Part shown: positions 1 to 7,781 of the stretch, one piece after another
How positions within the stretch are numbered: the stretch's first letter is position 1
Layout of the letters: every line of letters starts with the position of its first letter
NCBI RefSeq assembly: GCF_004368405.1
Contig: NZ_SBJH01000004.1
Location: 62,001 to 126,000, forward strand
From: Olivibacter sp. XZL3
GTDB lineage: Bacteria > Bacteroidota > Bacteroidia > Sphingobacteriales > Sphingobacteriaceae
Length of the DNA: 64,000 nucleotides
Direction: 5' to 3'
Program-made: the position numbers and the translations under genes
Notes under the pieces: generated by a model
What the model was told of the DNA's origin: nothing
Seen by the model: only the letters and a program-made list of their open reading frames with translations
Databases searched by the model: none

Positions 1-174
1 ACTGATAATTATTGAATGCCCTTACATTCCGCTGACAAGCGGTTGCAAAGGCGCTACCTCGCCCCTGCCAACAGTTATTTAAGTTACAAAAAGCAAGTCC
101 TGCCAACTTTAAACAGCGCGTAATGTATCCAAAACAAAGCATTTTAGGTAAATTTGCAAACAAAAAACTTTGAT

Positions 175-756
175 ATGCTTGGATTACGGCTACTGACAGA
201 TCCCCGTTGGGCAGATATCGCCCAGACCAACCTGGAAGAAATATTAACCGATCACGCTTGGTGTGAGCAAAAAGCAGCTTCTAATGCCATATCGTTGATT
301 ACTAACAACTCCGAACATGCCGACCTTGTACATGAATTAACGGCTATTGCGATTGAAGAAATGCAGCACTTTCAAATGGTGATTGACATCATCAAAAAAA
401 GAGGTTATACACTCGGTCGGGAACGGAAGGATGACTATGTGAATCAACTGATGAGGTTTTCGAAGAAAGACGGCAGTAGAAATACCGCTTTTATAGATCG
501 TTTGCTGTTTGCCGCGATGATTGAGGCCCGTAGTTGCGAGCGCTTCCGCATACTTTCGCAACGTATTGCCGATCGGGAGCTCGCTCAATTTTATCACGAT
601 TTAATGGTTTCAGAGGCTAGCCATTATACTACTTTTTTAAACTTCGCCCGCAAATATACATTAGATGTTGATGTCGACAAACGATGGAAAGAGTGGCTAG
701 ATTTTGAAGGTAAGCTCGTTCAGTCGTATGGAACAAGAGAACAGATACACGGATAA
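175..756 (+). CDS. miaE: tRNA-(ms2io6A)-hydroxylase MiaE
   Basis: Predicted non-haem di-iron monooxygenase that hydroxylates the 2-methylthio-isopentenyl group on A37 of tRNA. About 193 residues, the normal size for the family. Ferritin-like helices carry the expected iron ligands: the glutamates of ILTDHAWCEQKAASN, IEEMQHF, and the later MIEARSCERF and SEASHYTTF segments. ATG at 175 is preferred because the protein then begins MLGLRLLTDPRW as in relatives; an in-frame TTG at 154 would add 7 residues. It stands alone on the left chromosomal flank, outside the island. Confidence 0.9.
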   Translation: MLGLRLLTDPRWADIAQTNLEEILTDHAWCEQKAASNAISLITNNSEHADLVHELTAIAIEEMQHFQMVIDIIKKRGYTLGRERKDDYVNQLMRFSKKDGSRNTAFIDRLLFAAMIEARSCERFRILSQRIADRELAQFYHDLMVSEASHYTTFLNFARKYTLDVDVDKRWKEWLDFEGKLVQSYGTREQIHG

Positions 757-806
757 TCGGATCCGACTTTGGCATGGAGCTTGCCTTAATGTTCCTAAAA
801 ACGTCT

Positions 807-1184
807 ATGAAAAATAAAATGAAATTTTTAGGAACCCTAGTTATTAGCTTTTTAGTGCTTGCGGTTGGATGTAGTAAAGATGATGATCCAGCCGACAACG
901 ATTTTTTCGTAGGAACTTACAATGGAACGATCACCTACAGCAATGGAGGTGAAACGATCACCGACGATGACGGACGTGTAACAGTTGTGAAGGTAGACGA
1001 TTCCTATTCCTTTGATTTCGGAAGCAATATTCCGAATATTACAGGTGTAAGGTTTCAACAACAAGGCGACAATACCTACGTCAGTATAGGAGATGGCCTT
1101 ACAGGAATTACTGTTACAGAAAGCTCGCTCAACATGCTGGTATCAAACGATAATGGCACATGGACGGCCGATTGCAGCCGTTAG
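807..1184 (+). CDS. small lipoprotein, unknown function
   Basis: About 125 residues. The N-terminus is a type II signal peptide (MKNKMKFLG, then LVISFLVLAVGC), so the mature protein would start at that Cys and be lipid-anchored. An acidic SKDDDPADND linker follows, as is common in exported Bacteroidota lipoproteins. The rest looks beta-rich (VGTYNGTITYSNGG, YVSIGDGLTGITV). An earlier in-frame ATG at 774 exists, but ATG 807 gives a clean signal peptide. Function not recognised. Confidence 0.7.
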   Translation: MKNKMKFLGTLVISFLVLAVGCSKDDDPADNDFFVGTYNGTITYSNGGETITDDDGRVTVVKVDDSYSFDFGSNIPNITGVRFQQQGDNTYVSIGDGLTGITVTESSLNMLVSNDNGTWTADCSR

Positions 1185-1213
1185 CCACGGGGCGACTTTT
1201 AAAAACACAAGAT

Positions 1214-1234
1214 GAGCCGATCAAAATTCGGCTC
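1214..1234 (+). terminator. hairpin after the 807-1184 lipoprotein gene
   Basis: GAGCCGA (1214-1220) and TCGGCTC (1228-1234) form a perfect 7-bp stem with a 7-nt loop, 30 bp after the stop codon. There is no strong T run, so termination is only likely. Confidence 0.5.
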
Positions 1235-1463
1235 ACTCTTAACTCAACTCGTAAATCAGCATTCGGGATACGGGGCCAGCCACTCAGAAAGAAGACCTAA
1301 GCTGCCGATAACTTAAGCAACACATTTCTCGCAATGTACAAAGCCTGATAGCGATTGGTAAGATAGCACCTAAGAACACTGATCCCAGCAAAGGCAATTC
1401 CTGTGTTGTGTGCATATTGTAATTGGTAAAAAAAACATAAATTTACTTTAGCAAAATATCACT

Positions 1464-1943
1464 ATGAAAAAGTTTCTATTTGCTTCGCTATGCATTTGTT
1501 CGGTTATTATGGCTTGCAACAAGGACAATAGCAGTAATCCAGCCACGTCATTGAATACCCAGGTAACCCTCTCGTATGCAACAATGGACGGAAAAGACCT
1601 GCTTGACCCGGGCACACCGAACCATATCAATTATCAGAATACAGATCTTTACTACAAAAACGGAGATCGGGAAGTGAAACAATTTCACGGCAACCTCGAT
1701 CTTCCTAAGATGTTCAAGATAGCTGAAGATGAAGAAGGAAAATATCGGCTAACAGTATTTATGAACAGTGATGTACAAAACGGAGAGCTGTCTAGCAATA
1801 TCCTAAAGTACGAGCATTTCAAACCGGACACGATTGAGACAAGCATAGTAAGAAACGGGAATAATGTTTCTTACACAGACCTGGCTATAAATGGAAAACC
1901 CATTAGTTCTGAAGACCTAAAAGGCTTTGTGCTAATAAAATGA
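1464..1943 (+). CDS. lipoprotein, unknown function
   Basis: 159 residues with a type II signal peptide (MKKFLFASLCICSVIMAC) followed by NKDNSSNPA. The mature part has no recognised domain; it looks like a beta-rich surface or periplasmic lipoprotein. An AT-rich stretch of about 280 bp before it carries no gene. It is the last gene before the island's left repeat, so it is probably chromosomal, although an older element remnant cannot be excluded. Confidence 0.65.
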   Translation: MKKFLFASLCICSVIMACNKDNSSNPATSLNTQVTLSYATMDGKDLLDPGTPNHINYQNTDLYYKNGDREVKQFHGNLDLPKMFKIAEDEEGKYRLTVFMNSDVQNGELSSNILKYEHFKPDTIETSIVRNGNNVSYTDLAINGKPISSEDLKGFVLIK

Positions 1944-1992
1944 GGTAAAAGCATTCTATCGATGATAAATTTAGCATTAATGATCATCTATA

Positions 1993-2023
1993 AGACCGGA
2001 ACCAAATCCGATCTTTCTTTTTC
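1993..2023 (+). terminator. probable Rho-independent terminator
   Basis: AGACCGGA (1993-2000) and TCCGATCT (2007-2014) pair with one mismatch around a 6-nt loop and are followed by TTCTTTTTC. It lies 50 bp after the lipoprotein stop codon. Confidence 0.6.
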
Positions 2024-2051
2024 AAAATCAGTGCTATCAAACCGGGTTGAA

Positions 2052-2221
2052 GCCATTCAAAGTCCCTTTTGAGTAAATCTAACCAAAAACCCCGTCAACG
2101 GGCAAGAGGCCACCGTAAGCAGAAAAGCCCGTAAACACTCGTTTACAGGCTCTTATAAGACATTTTTATGCGAATATATAGGGTTGTTTTGGGGTTCTAT
2201 TTTCCGATACAGAACTTTGAA
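2052..2221. repeat. left attachment-site repeat with relic mnmE 3' end
   Basis: Imperfect direct repeat of 55731-55913. Shared blocks include GCCATT near 2052, TTTTGAGTA, ATCTAACC, CAAGAGGC, CACTCGTTTACAGGC, TTATAAGAC and the mnmE end. On the minus strand AAGTTCTGTATCGG then AAAATAG reads K-F-C-I-G-K-stop, against AAGTTCTGCATCGG then GAAATAA in the real gene (three differences in 21). Compared with the right copy, 14 bp are missing after GAGTAA. A short stem (GTAAAC-ACTC-GTTTAC) lies in the middle. Confidence 0.8.
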
Positions 2222-2273
2222 ACATTTCATAATTAACTAAAAACAAACAATTTAACACTACATAAATTTTACC

Positions 2274-2293
2274 GAGTAACAAATAAGCAACAA
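2274..2293. repeat. candidate integrase arm-type site, left end
   Basis: GAGTAACAAATAAGCAACAA matches GAGTAACAAATGAGCAACAA at 55751-55770 near the right end in 19 of 20 positions, in the same orientation. Its place just inside each end suggests an arm site for the tyrosine recombinase or excisionase (inference). From here to 2497 the DNA is AT-rich and holds no gene that I can see. Confidence 0.5.
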
Positions 2294-2497
2294 GGAATTT
2301 GTGATTATTCGTAAATAGTATGTATTTAATCGTGAACGAGATAAGTCGAAAAAAAAAAAACAATTAATGACAATATCATGACTGTCCATTGTAACGGCAA
2401 ATTAGCCTTTTGTTAAAACGATATGTCGTTTAAGTAGTGAGATATAGTACTTTCCAAAACAGGACAACTGCATAAATGTTTAAATTAGCAGTTGAAA

Positions 2498-2694
2498 ATG
2501 AAAAAGGAACGTGGGAAATTCAGCGCAGGCTTCAAGGCAAAGTAGCGATTGAAGCGATCAAGCAATAAACTATTCAGAAACTGGCAGCGAAATACGAGCT
2601 GCAACCCTCGCAGATCAACACCTGGAAACGGGAGTTTCTGGATAATGCCAAACAGGTATTTGCAGGATCAAAGAAAGAAGAGAAGGAGGATTAA
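2498..2694 (+). pseudogene. IS3-family transposase OrfA remnant
   Basis: Reading across frames gives MKKERGKFSAGFKA, then KVAIEAIKQ-stop-TIQKLAAKYELQPS, then QINTWKREFLDNAKQVF. This is the HTH of IS3/IS150-type OrfA. One base is missing in GCAAAGTAG (frameshift), there is an in-frame TAA, and no OrfB follows. Dead fragment. From 2695 to 3141 nothing was recognised. Confidence 0.75.
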
Positions 2695-3141
2695 GGAAAA
2701 AGAAGATTCGGTCTTCAAAAAAATGTAACAGAAGTAAAGCTTAAGATTCGCGAAAGGAGACTTTATTGAGTGCTTAAGATCTCTTCATTTACATTCTATT
2801 TTCAAGTATCTACTCACGAATAAAAGTCCGAATGTCATAATACGGAAACCTTTTCCCTCGTTTTTGAGAAATCAAATGACACTGACCTAAGAGTATGAAG
2901 TTTCGTGGTTATTGAAAGCAACGTATTGGTTTACCGTATCAAAATTATATTGCCCATTCCATCACCTTTCCATTTGGCTTGTACAAAGCCAAACTTAAAG
3001 GTATTACCGTAACAGCAAGAAAGTCCCGATCAGTAATAATGGTAGTAAAATCAGTAATCCGTATAACAATTCACTCGATATCAAATCGAAACTTTGTAAT
3101 ATCCGAAGTACCATATAGAGAACGGTAAAATAACCAAAGAG

Positions 3142-3195
3142 ATGAAAACGTAGAATTGAACAACGGATTAGAAATGTCGATTCTGGGATAGCTTT
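3142..3195 (+). pseudogene. aldo/keto reductase N-terminal fragment
   Basis: ATGAAAACG, a frameshift, then codons for ELNNGLEMSILG. This matches the N-terminus of the island's intact AKR at 21926-22777 ([18 protein letters not shown]). It is followed at once by cupin remnant sequence, so two decayed genes are fused. Confidence 0.55.
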
Positions 3196-3218
3196 TGGAG
3201 ATCATTGAAAATGCCGAA

Positions 3219-3386
3219 ATGATAAAATGTTCACCAAACATACGACATTGGCGCAGGGCTACACCTACAGATGTCATGTAGCATATTGCCACAGGTACAC
3301 ATACAAATATAGGAGGCGCAATATGGATGCAACCAGTAACGGATGAGGAATATCACAGAGAAAGCCAAAAGCCTTTTATTGTATGA
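3219..3386 (+). pseudogene. cupin C-terminal fragment
   Basis: Reads MIKCSPNIRHWRRATPTDVM, stop, HIATGTHTNIGGAIW, MQPVTDEEYHRES. It closely matches residues 105-155 of the intact cupin at 6052-6528 (IKCPPNVEHWHGATPTEAM, GGAVWLKPVSDEEY). One in-frame TAG and loss of the N-terminal half show it is dead. Confidence 0.75.
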
Positions 3387-3961
3387 ATAGAATTCTTCAG
3401 GCAGCGAATAAAACAAATTCAACAAACTTAGATCGGATGAACTTTTTATGGATTTCACTATCAACACTTGCCGTAATGATTTCCGGCACGTTGATTATGC
3501 TTTTAATAAGGCGCTCTGATAGACAGAAAAAGGTTGGACCAGTTCCATCATCCGGCACGTTGCAAGACGCTGCTAAAAATCTGGACCATCGTATAATGTT
3601 AAAGCTATCACATCATTTTGATTCAAACTTCATCAACATATATAGGCCGTTTTGGCAAATTGCAAACGAAGGAATCGCGGTCAAATTCACCATGCATAAT
3701 ACTCCTCATTTAGTTTATTATACACTGGACGGTGAATGGAAACATACATTAAGAAGCTATAATGGTGAAGTATTGCCCAATGCTATTTCTAAACTAGTGC
3801 GTAATAAATTTGAGCTCTATGCGATATCCTGCACGGAGGAAATTGTTTTTTCTGATAGTGAGGTTAAAACCTATATTTTACATATGCACAAAGGGAACAA
3901 ATACAAAGAGGTTTTCATAGAAAATAACGAAATGATCGTTATGAATGAAAAAGAGCTTTAA
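3383..3961 (+). CDS. membrane-anchored protein of unknown family
   Basis: 192 residues if ATG 3383 is used; ATG 3437 (MNFLWISLS) gives 174 and places one hydrophobic segment (FLWISLSTLAVMISGTLIMLL) at the very N-terminus. A basic segment follows (RRSDRQKK), then a soluble domain with NTPHLVYYTLDGEWKHTL and VKTYILHMHKGNKYKEVF. Family not recognised. A decayed paralogue lies at 30082-30600 (SIPHLVYYTPKGEV, KIYILHIQDKDLYKEVV), so the family belongs to this island. It is followed by a truncated GntR gene. Confidence 0.6.
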   Translation: MNRILQAANKTNSTNLDRMNFLWISLSTLAVMISGTLIMLLIRRSDRQKKVGPVPSSGTLQDAAKNLDHRIMLKLSHHFDSNFINIYRPFWQIANEGIAVKFTMHNTPHLVYYTLDGEWKHTLRSYNGEVLPNAISKLVRNKFELYAISCTEEIVFSDSEVKTYILHMHKGNKYKEVFIENNEMIVMNEKEL

Positions 3962-4063
3962 GGCAGTATAACGGTAAAGTAGTTTTCCCGAACATTACAA
4001 TCAGAAAATTGAGGATGTTTTTTTGACAAAATTTGTTTGGATTCAATATCACCACCATTTTAT

Positions 4064-4498
4064 ATGCAATTGAATTTTGAAAAGATTGTAGGAACAAAAG
4101 TGCTATATGTGTATGAAAGCTTCAGGGAGGCAATACTTACTGGGACCTTAAAACCGGGTCAGAAACTAATGTCGATAAAACAGCTTAGCACGATATATAA
4201 TGTTTCAAAGGATACTTTCGAAAAAGCATATAAGATGTTGAGAGAGGCAGGTTATATTATCTCGGTTCCGGGAAAAGGCAACTATGTAATCGAAAAGAAG
4301 AATAATAAATTATCTGTTCTCGTTTTGTGTGCAGACCAATCTGAGGTAGCAAAGTCGCCTTTGATCTCGGCAATCACTGGAATTGCAAGAATCACCGTAA
4401 AAAAAATTTCAGAAAAATCTAAAACCAATACATTCTCCGATGATGTAGTAAACTACGATAGTGTTATCATCTTACTGAAATTCAACAACAAACAATAA
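4064..4498 (+). CDS. GntR-family transcriptional regulator, shortened
   Basis: About 144 residues. Positions 10-75 form a GntR winged helix (FREAILTGTLKPGQKLMSIKQ, then VSKDTFEKAYKMLREAGYI, then SVPGKGNYV). Bacteroidota relatives carry a LacI-type ligand-binding domain of about 250 residues afterwards. Here the protein ends after about 65 more residues that do not resemble it, so the sensor appears lost. It may still bind DNA. ATG 4064 is preferred over TTG 4037. It lies 75 bp after the 3383-3961 gene, convergent with the FMN-binding lipoprotein gene. Confidence 0.7.
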   Translation: MQLNFEKIVGTKVLYVYESFREAILTGTLKPGQKLMSIKQLSTIYNVSKDTFEKAYKMLREAGYIISVPGKGNYVIEKKNNKLSVLVLCADQSEVAKSPLISAITGIARITVKKISEKSKTNTFSDDVVNYDSVIILLKFNNKQ

Positions 4499-4577
4499 AA
4501 ACTCCGTGATCCCTTGAAAGGTCAGAACCGCCATATATAAACCTCACATCCTATGATAAATTCCTCCTTGAGAAGAA

Positions 4578-5015
4578 TCAGTCTTCAGCGGCCTGTTCTT
4601 TAATCAGGTCAATCGCGTTATTAAATCCGACATTCGTTCCGCTTGATCCGGCTAACCTACCGACACGAACCTCGCTAATATGTTTTCCCTCCACAACCGC
4701 TGGAACAGCTGCTGCAAAACGCTCCTGATAATCTCTGGAAGTTGCGTTATTTTCAGGCATTGGTGTTACAAGTACGTTCGTAAGGATTCCGTTCTGTAGC
4801 TTTACATCCACTGTAATGTAGGATGGAGCCCCTCCATACACCCCTCTAGCAGTGTATTCACCATCTTTGTAGACTCTTGTTGTATCTGGATTTGGAACGG
4901 GAAGAAGCCCTTCATCAGGTGCCGTACCATCATCTTTCGAGCAGGACGACAACAATAACAATCCTGCCATCATTGGAACCAAAAGTTGCTTTCTACTGAA
5001 CATTTGTCTATTCAT
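4578..5015 (-). CDS. FMN-binding domain lipoprotein, flavinylation target
   Basis: 145 residues with a type II signal peptide (LLVPMMAGLLLLSSC). The mature part resembles the FMN-binding (PF04205-like) domain: YKDGEYTARGVYGGAPSYITV, then KHISEVRVGRLAGSSGTNVG. SSGT fits the S/T-G-A/x-S/T site to which ApbE joins FMN through a phosphoester bond (family knowledge). The apbE gene lies directly upstream on the same strand, 53 bp away, which supports an enzyme-substrate pair. Probably carries electrons outside the inner membrane; the electron donor is not evident here. Confidence 0.75.
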   Translation of the reverse strand: MNRQMFSRKQLLVPMMAGLLLLSSCSKDDGTAPDEGLLPVPNPDTTRVYKDGEYTARGVYGGAPSYITVDVKLQNGILTNVLVTPMPENNATSRDYQERFAAAVPAVVEGKHISEVRVGRLAGSSGTNVGFNNAIDLIKEQAAED

Positions 5016-5068
5016 ATCTTTTAGTTTTAAGTATTAATATCTTTTATAGCCGTTATTCAAAACGTTAT

Positions 5069-5971
5069 TTATTTTGTAAAAAGGGTTCCTTCAAAATCAT
5101 CAGAAACCTCTACGCGCATATCTGAAAATATCCGGACAGATGAAAAAAGAAATTGTTCTTTCAATTTTTCGGCGTTTACGAAGAAAAGAGCCGTTGCAAG
5201 ACCGTCAGCCAATAAAGCCGTTTCTGCAATTGCCCAGGTCGCAACAACGTCCTGTACCGGACGCCCGGTACGGCCATCGAGGACATGATGCAACCCGTTT
5301 CCCCATTTTCTTCTGTTTGTAGCCGATGCACATATTGCTTGGTTTTTCAGGGGAAGGGTGCCAATCACCATTTCTGCATTGGCCGGGTGTTCTAACCCAA
5401 CAATAACTTCAACATTACCCGCATGCCTAATATCGCCGCTTCCATCAATCAGGTACTCTGTGATACCTTCGTTAATCAATATTCCCGAAATTATATCTAC
5501 CAGGTACCCTTTGCCCGCCGCTCCTACATCTATGGTTAACGGCCTGTCGGTAGTAATGAGATTTCCTCTACGGCTAATGTCGCCCGTCCAATCGAGCACC
5601 TGTTTATCCGGATTAAAATAAGCTGCGCGAGGGTTAGTCTGTAATGAATATTGTGCGTCATAGCCCAGCAGTTTCAGTTCTGCCCCTATAAGCGGATCGA
5701 CTTTACCGCCAGTCAGCTTATGAAGCATATCATATAAATCAAACATAGGCAAAGAATCATTCGGAAACTTAAACAGCCCGCCATCGGTGGCGGAAGCTAT
5801 TGAAGCTACGAGTGAATCACTACGGAATCGGGAATATGTTTTATCAAACAGGTCAATCCTATTATGCAGGCGTGATTTAATGGAATCAGTAAGCGGTTCT
5901 TTCGTTTCGATAATCCATCCAGTACCAATGGATTCAAATTTATATTCGTTATCTAAGGTATTTTCCAGCAT
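5069..5971 (-). CDS. apbE: FAD:protein FMN transferase (ApbE family)
   Basis: 300 residues. Moves FMN from FAD onto Ser/Thr of target proteins. Recognisable motifs: TIDVGAAGKGYLVD (family DxGxxxKGxxxD), EYLIDGSGDIRHAGN (normally a GGN-type loop) and HHVLDGRTGRP (normally HHIxDPxTG). The N-terminus (MLENTLDNEYKFESIGTGW) shows no signal peptide or lipobox, whereas most ApbE proteins are exported; here the presumed target is an exported lipoprotein. An upstream start with a signal sequence was not found. Same strand as its target, with a palindromic promoter region 40 bp upstream. Confidence 0.8.
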   Translation of the reverse strand: MLENTLDNEYKFESIGTGWIIETKEPLTDSIKSRLHNRIDLFDKTYSRFRSDSLVASIASATDGGLFKFPNDSLPMFDLYDMLHKLTGGKVDPLIGAELKLLGYDAQYSLQTNPRAAYFNPDKQVLDWTGDISRRGNLITTDRPLTIDVGAAGKGYLVDIISGILINEGITEYLIDGSGDIRHAGNVEVIVGLEHPANAEMVIGTLPLKNQAICASATNRRKWGNGLHHVLDGRTGRPVQDVVATWAIAETALLADGLATALFFVNAEKLKEQFLFSSVRIFSDMRVEVSDDFEGTLFTK

Positions 5972-6010
5972 AACCTTCTATTTTGAGGAATAAGTTTCCT
6001 ACGAATAATC

Positions 6011-6028
6011 CTATACAAATTTGTATAG
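6011..6028. promoter_or_regulatory. 18-bp perfect palindrome upstream of apbE
   Basis: CTATACAAATTTGTATAG is a perfect palindrome 40 bp before the apbE start codon. It contains TTTGTA on the apbE strand, the -7 element found at the island's AraC-type promoters. It may be the core promoter, an operator, or both. Confidence 0.5.
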
Positions 6029-6051
6029 ACTAACTCAAAGTTTCCAGCCCA

Positions 6052-6528
6052 TCAATTTTGAGAAGCTTTATTGTATTCTTCATCGCTAACAGGTTTCAAC
6101 CATACTGCACCACCTACATTGGTGTTTGTACCTATTGCAATATGCGTCATTGCCTCAGTAGGTGTGGCACCGTGCCAATGTTCCACATTGGGTGGGCATT
6201 TTATTACACCACCTTTTTTAATGACTTCAACCGCTTTCCCTTTTTCCTGATATAATCCTTCACCCTCTGTCACCAAAAGTATCTGGCCACCTTTGTGAAA
6301 ATGCCAATTGGTCCTTGCTTTGGGTTCAAAGGTTACATTGCCTATACCTGTATTGAAAGTCGTATCGTTTTCTACCAACATAGTAAGCCAAACATTTCCT
6401 GTGAAATTGTTATTGGTCACTTTAGTGCCTTTTGGGAAAATTTCTGCTGTTTCCTTATCTGTTACTCCTTTAGTCTGACAACTTGTGGTAACTGCAATTC
6501 CTATCAATAGAGCTATTATTTTTCTCAT
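6052..6528 (-). CDS. cupin-domain lipoprotein
   Basis: 158 residues. The signal peptide ends with a lipobox (IGIAVTTSC). One cupin domain: motif 1 NWHFHKGGQILLVTEGEG and motif 2 CPPNVEHWHGATP supply the His/Gln/Glu metal ligands. Small single-domain cupins of this type often accompany CMD (AhpD-like) proteins in redox operons, and a CMD gene lies at 10369. It resembles the cytoplasmic-looking cupin at 16963 and the fragment at 3219. It is upstream of, and co-directional with, apbE. Substrate unknown. Confidence 0.75.
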   Translation of the reverse strand: MRKIIALLIGIAVTTSCQTKGVTDKETAEIFPKGTKVTNNNFTGNVWLTMLVENDTTFNTGIGNVTFEPKARTNWHFHKGGQILLVTEGEGLYQEKGKAVEVIKKGGVIKCPPNVEHWHGATPTEAMTHIAIGTNTNVGGAVWLKPVSDEEYNKASQN

Positions 6529-6701
6529 TTCTTATTTATTTAAATTCTATCACTTTTTCCTGTTCACTGCTTTGTTTTACTGTATCAATAATCTGTATTA
6601 CTTTTACACTGTCCTACGCCGAAACGCTTTAAGATTTAAGTGGTTCGTATCACTGTCCCTCAAGGATTATGAAAATCAATTTCAGTTTGTTCCAATATTT
6701 T

Positions 6702-7712
6702 TTAAAAGGTAATGATTACTTTCCCGAAATGTTTCCCATATTCCAAATGATCAAAGGCTTCTTTAAACTTGTCTAACGGAAAAATTTTACCTATAAAAGG
6801 TTTTATGTTATTTATTTCTATGGCTCTATTCATATCAATGAATGAAGCTTTAGAGCCGACTTTAGTACTGAAAATGGTCGCTTTCCGTTCCATAAATGTT
6901 AAAATATCCAGATTGGTTTTTGTGCCGCTCAAGAAACCGGACACGACAATTTTCCCATTAAGCGCCAAATAATCGAGCGATTCGTTGAGGTCCGCGCCTG
7001 TAACTTCCAAAACCAAATCCACACCTTGTCCTCCGGTTTCAGCTAAAACATCCTGCTTCCAATTGCTATTAGTTTTATAATTTAAAGTTACATTAGCTCC
7101 CAATGCATTGGCTTTTTCCAATTTCTCGTCAGCACTTGAAGTAACAATTGCTTTTGCTCCCAGCATCTTAGCAAACTGAAGTGCAAAAACAGAAACACCT
7201 CCTGTACCTTTAATAAGAATCGTTTGCCCTGCTATTAATTTTCCTTCTGTTACTAGCGCTTCCCAAGCCGTTAGACCTGCGATAGGTAATGCTGCCGCTT
7301 CCGTTGTTGATAAATTAGACGGAATGGGAACACACGCATAAGCAGGCAAGGCTGTATATTCCGAAAAAAGGCCTTTAAGATAGGTTCCGGGACGAGCGTC
7401 ATTATTTCCTTCTTTAAAGACGCCTGATTGCCAAGTTTGGTAATAATGGTTACATACCAAATCACCGACGTTGATATTTTCTGTGTGTGTACCGACTTCG
7501 ACTACTCTACCAGCGATATTGGTCCCTATTATATGAGGAAAATCAAAATTTTGCTTTCCGAATTTCCCTTTTACAACCAGCAAATCCAGATAATTTAAAG
7601 AACCTGCTTCGACTTTTATCAAAACTTCATTGTCCTTTATAGTCGGTTTAGACAGCTCTTGGATTTTTATATTCTCCAGCCCGAATGATTCTTCTACTAC
7701 AATTGCTTTCAT
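6702..7712 (-). CDS. zinc-independent NAD(P)H quinone oxidoreductase / MDR family
   Basis: 336 residues, a full MDR length. GroES-like fold at the N-terminus (EVLIKVEAGSLNYLDLLVVKG), then a Rossmann domain with IKGTGGVSVFALQFAKMLGAK and the NADPH-side VTSSADEKLEKANALGA. The four-Cys structural zinc lobe is absent, placing it with quinone reductase or enoyl-reductase type MDRs. Likely reduces quinones or unsaturated carbonyls. It lies 69 bp after an SDR gene on the same strand; no island operator precedes either. Confidence 0.75.
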   Translation of the reverse strand: MKAIVVEESFGLENIKIQELSKPTIKDNEVLIKVEAGSLNYLDLLVVKGKFGKQNFDFPHIIGTNIAGRVVEVGTHTENINVGDLVCNHYYQTWQSGVFKEGNNDARPGTYLKGLFSEYTALPAYACVPIPSNLSTTEAAALPIAGLTAWEALVTEGKLIAGQTILIKGTGGVSVFALQFAKMLGAKAIVTSSADEKLEKANALGANVTLNYKTNSNWKQDVLAETGGQGVDLVLEVTGADLNESLDYLALNGKIVVSGFLSGTKTNLDILTFMERKATIFSTKVGSKASFIDMNRAIEINNIKPFIGKIFPLDKFKEAFDHLEYGKHFGKVIITF

Positions 7713-7781
7713 AAAAATATTTACCTCTGCTTTATTATGGCTCTTCTTTTCATTTATACATTTTACCCATTTCCTATATGT

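Noticed and set aside
1-153. Possible promoter or RNA before miaE
   Set aside because: Nothing beyond an AT-rich leader is visible and the upstream gene is outside the window.
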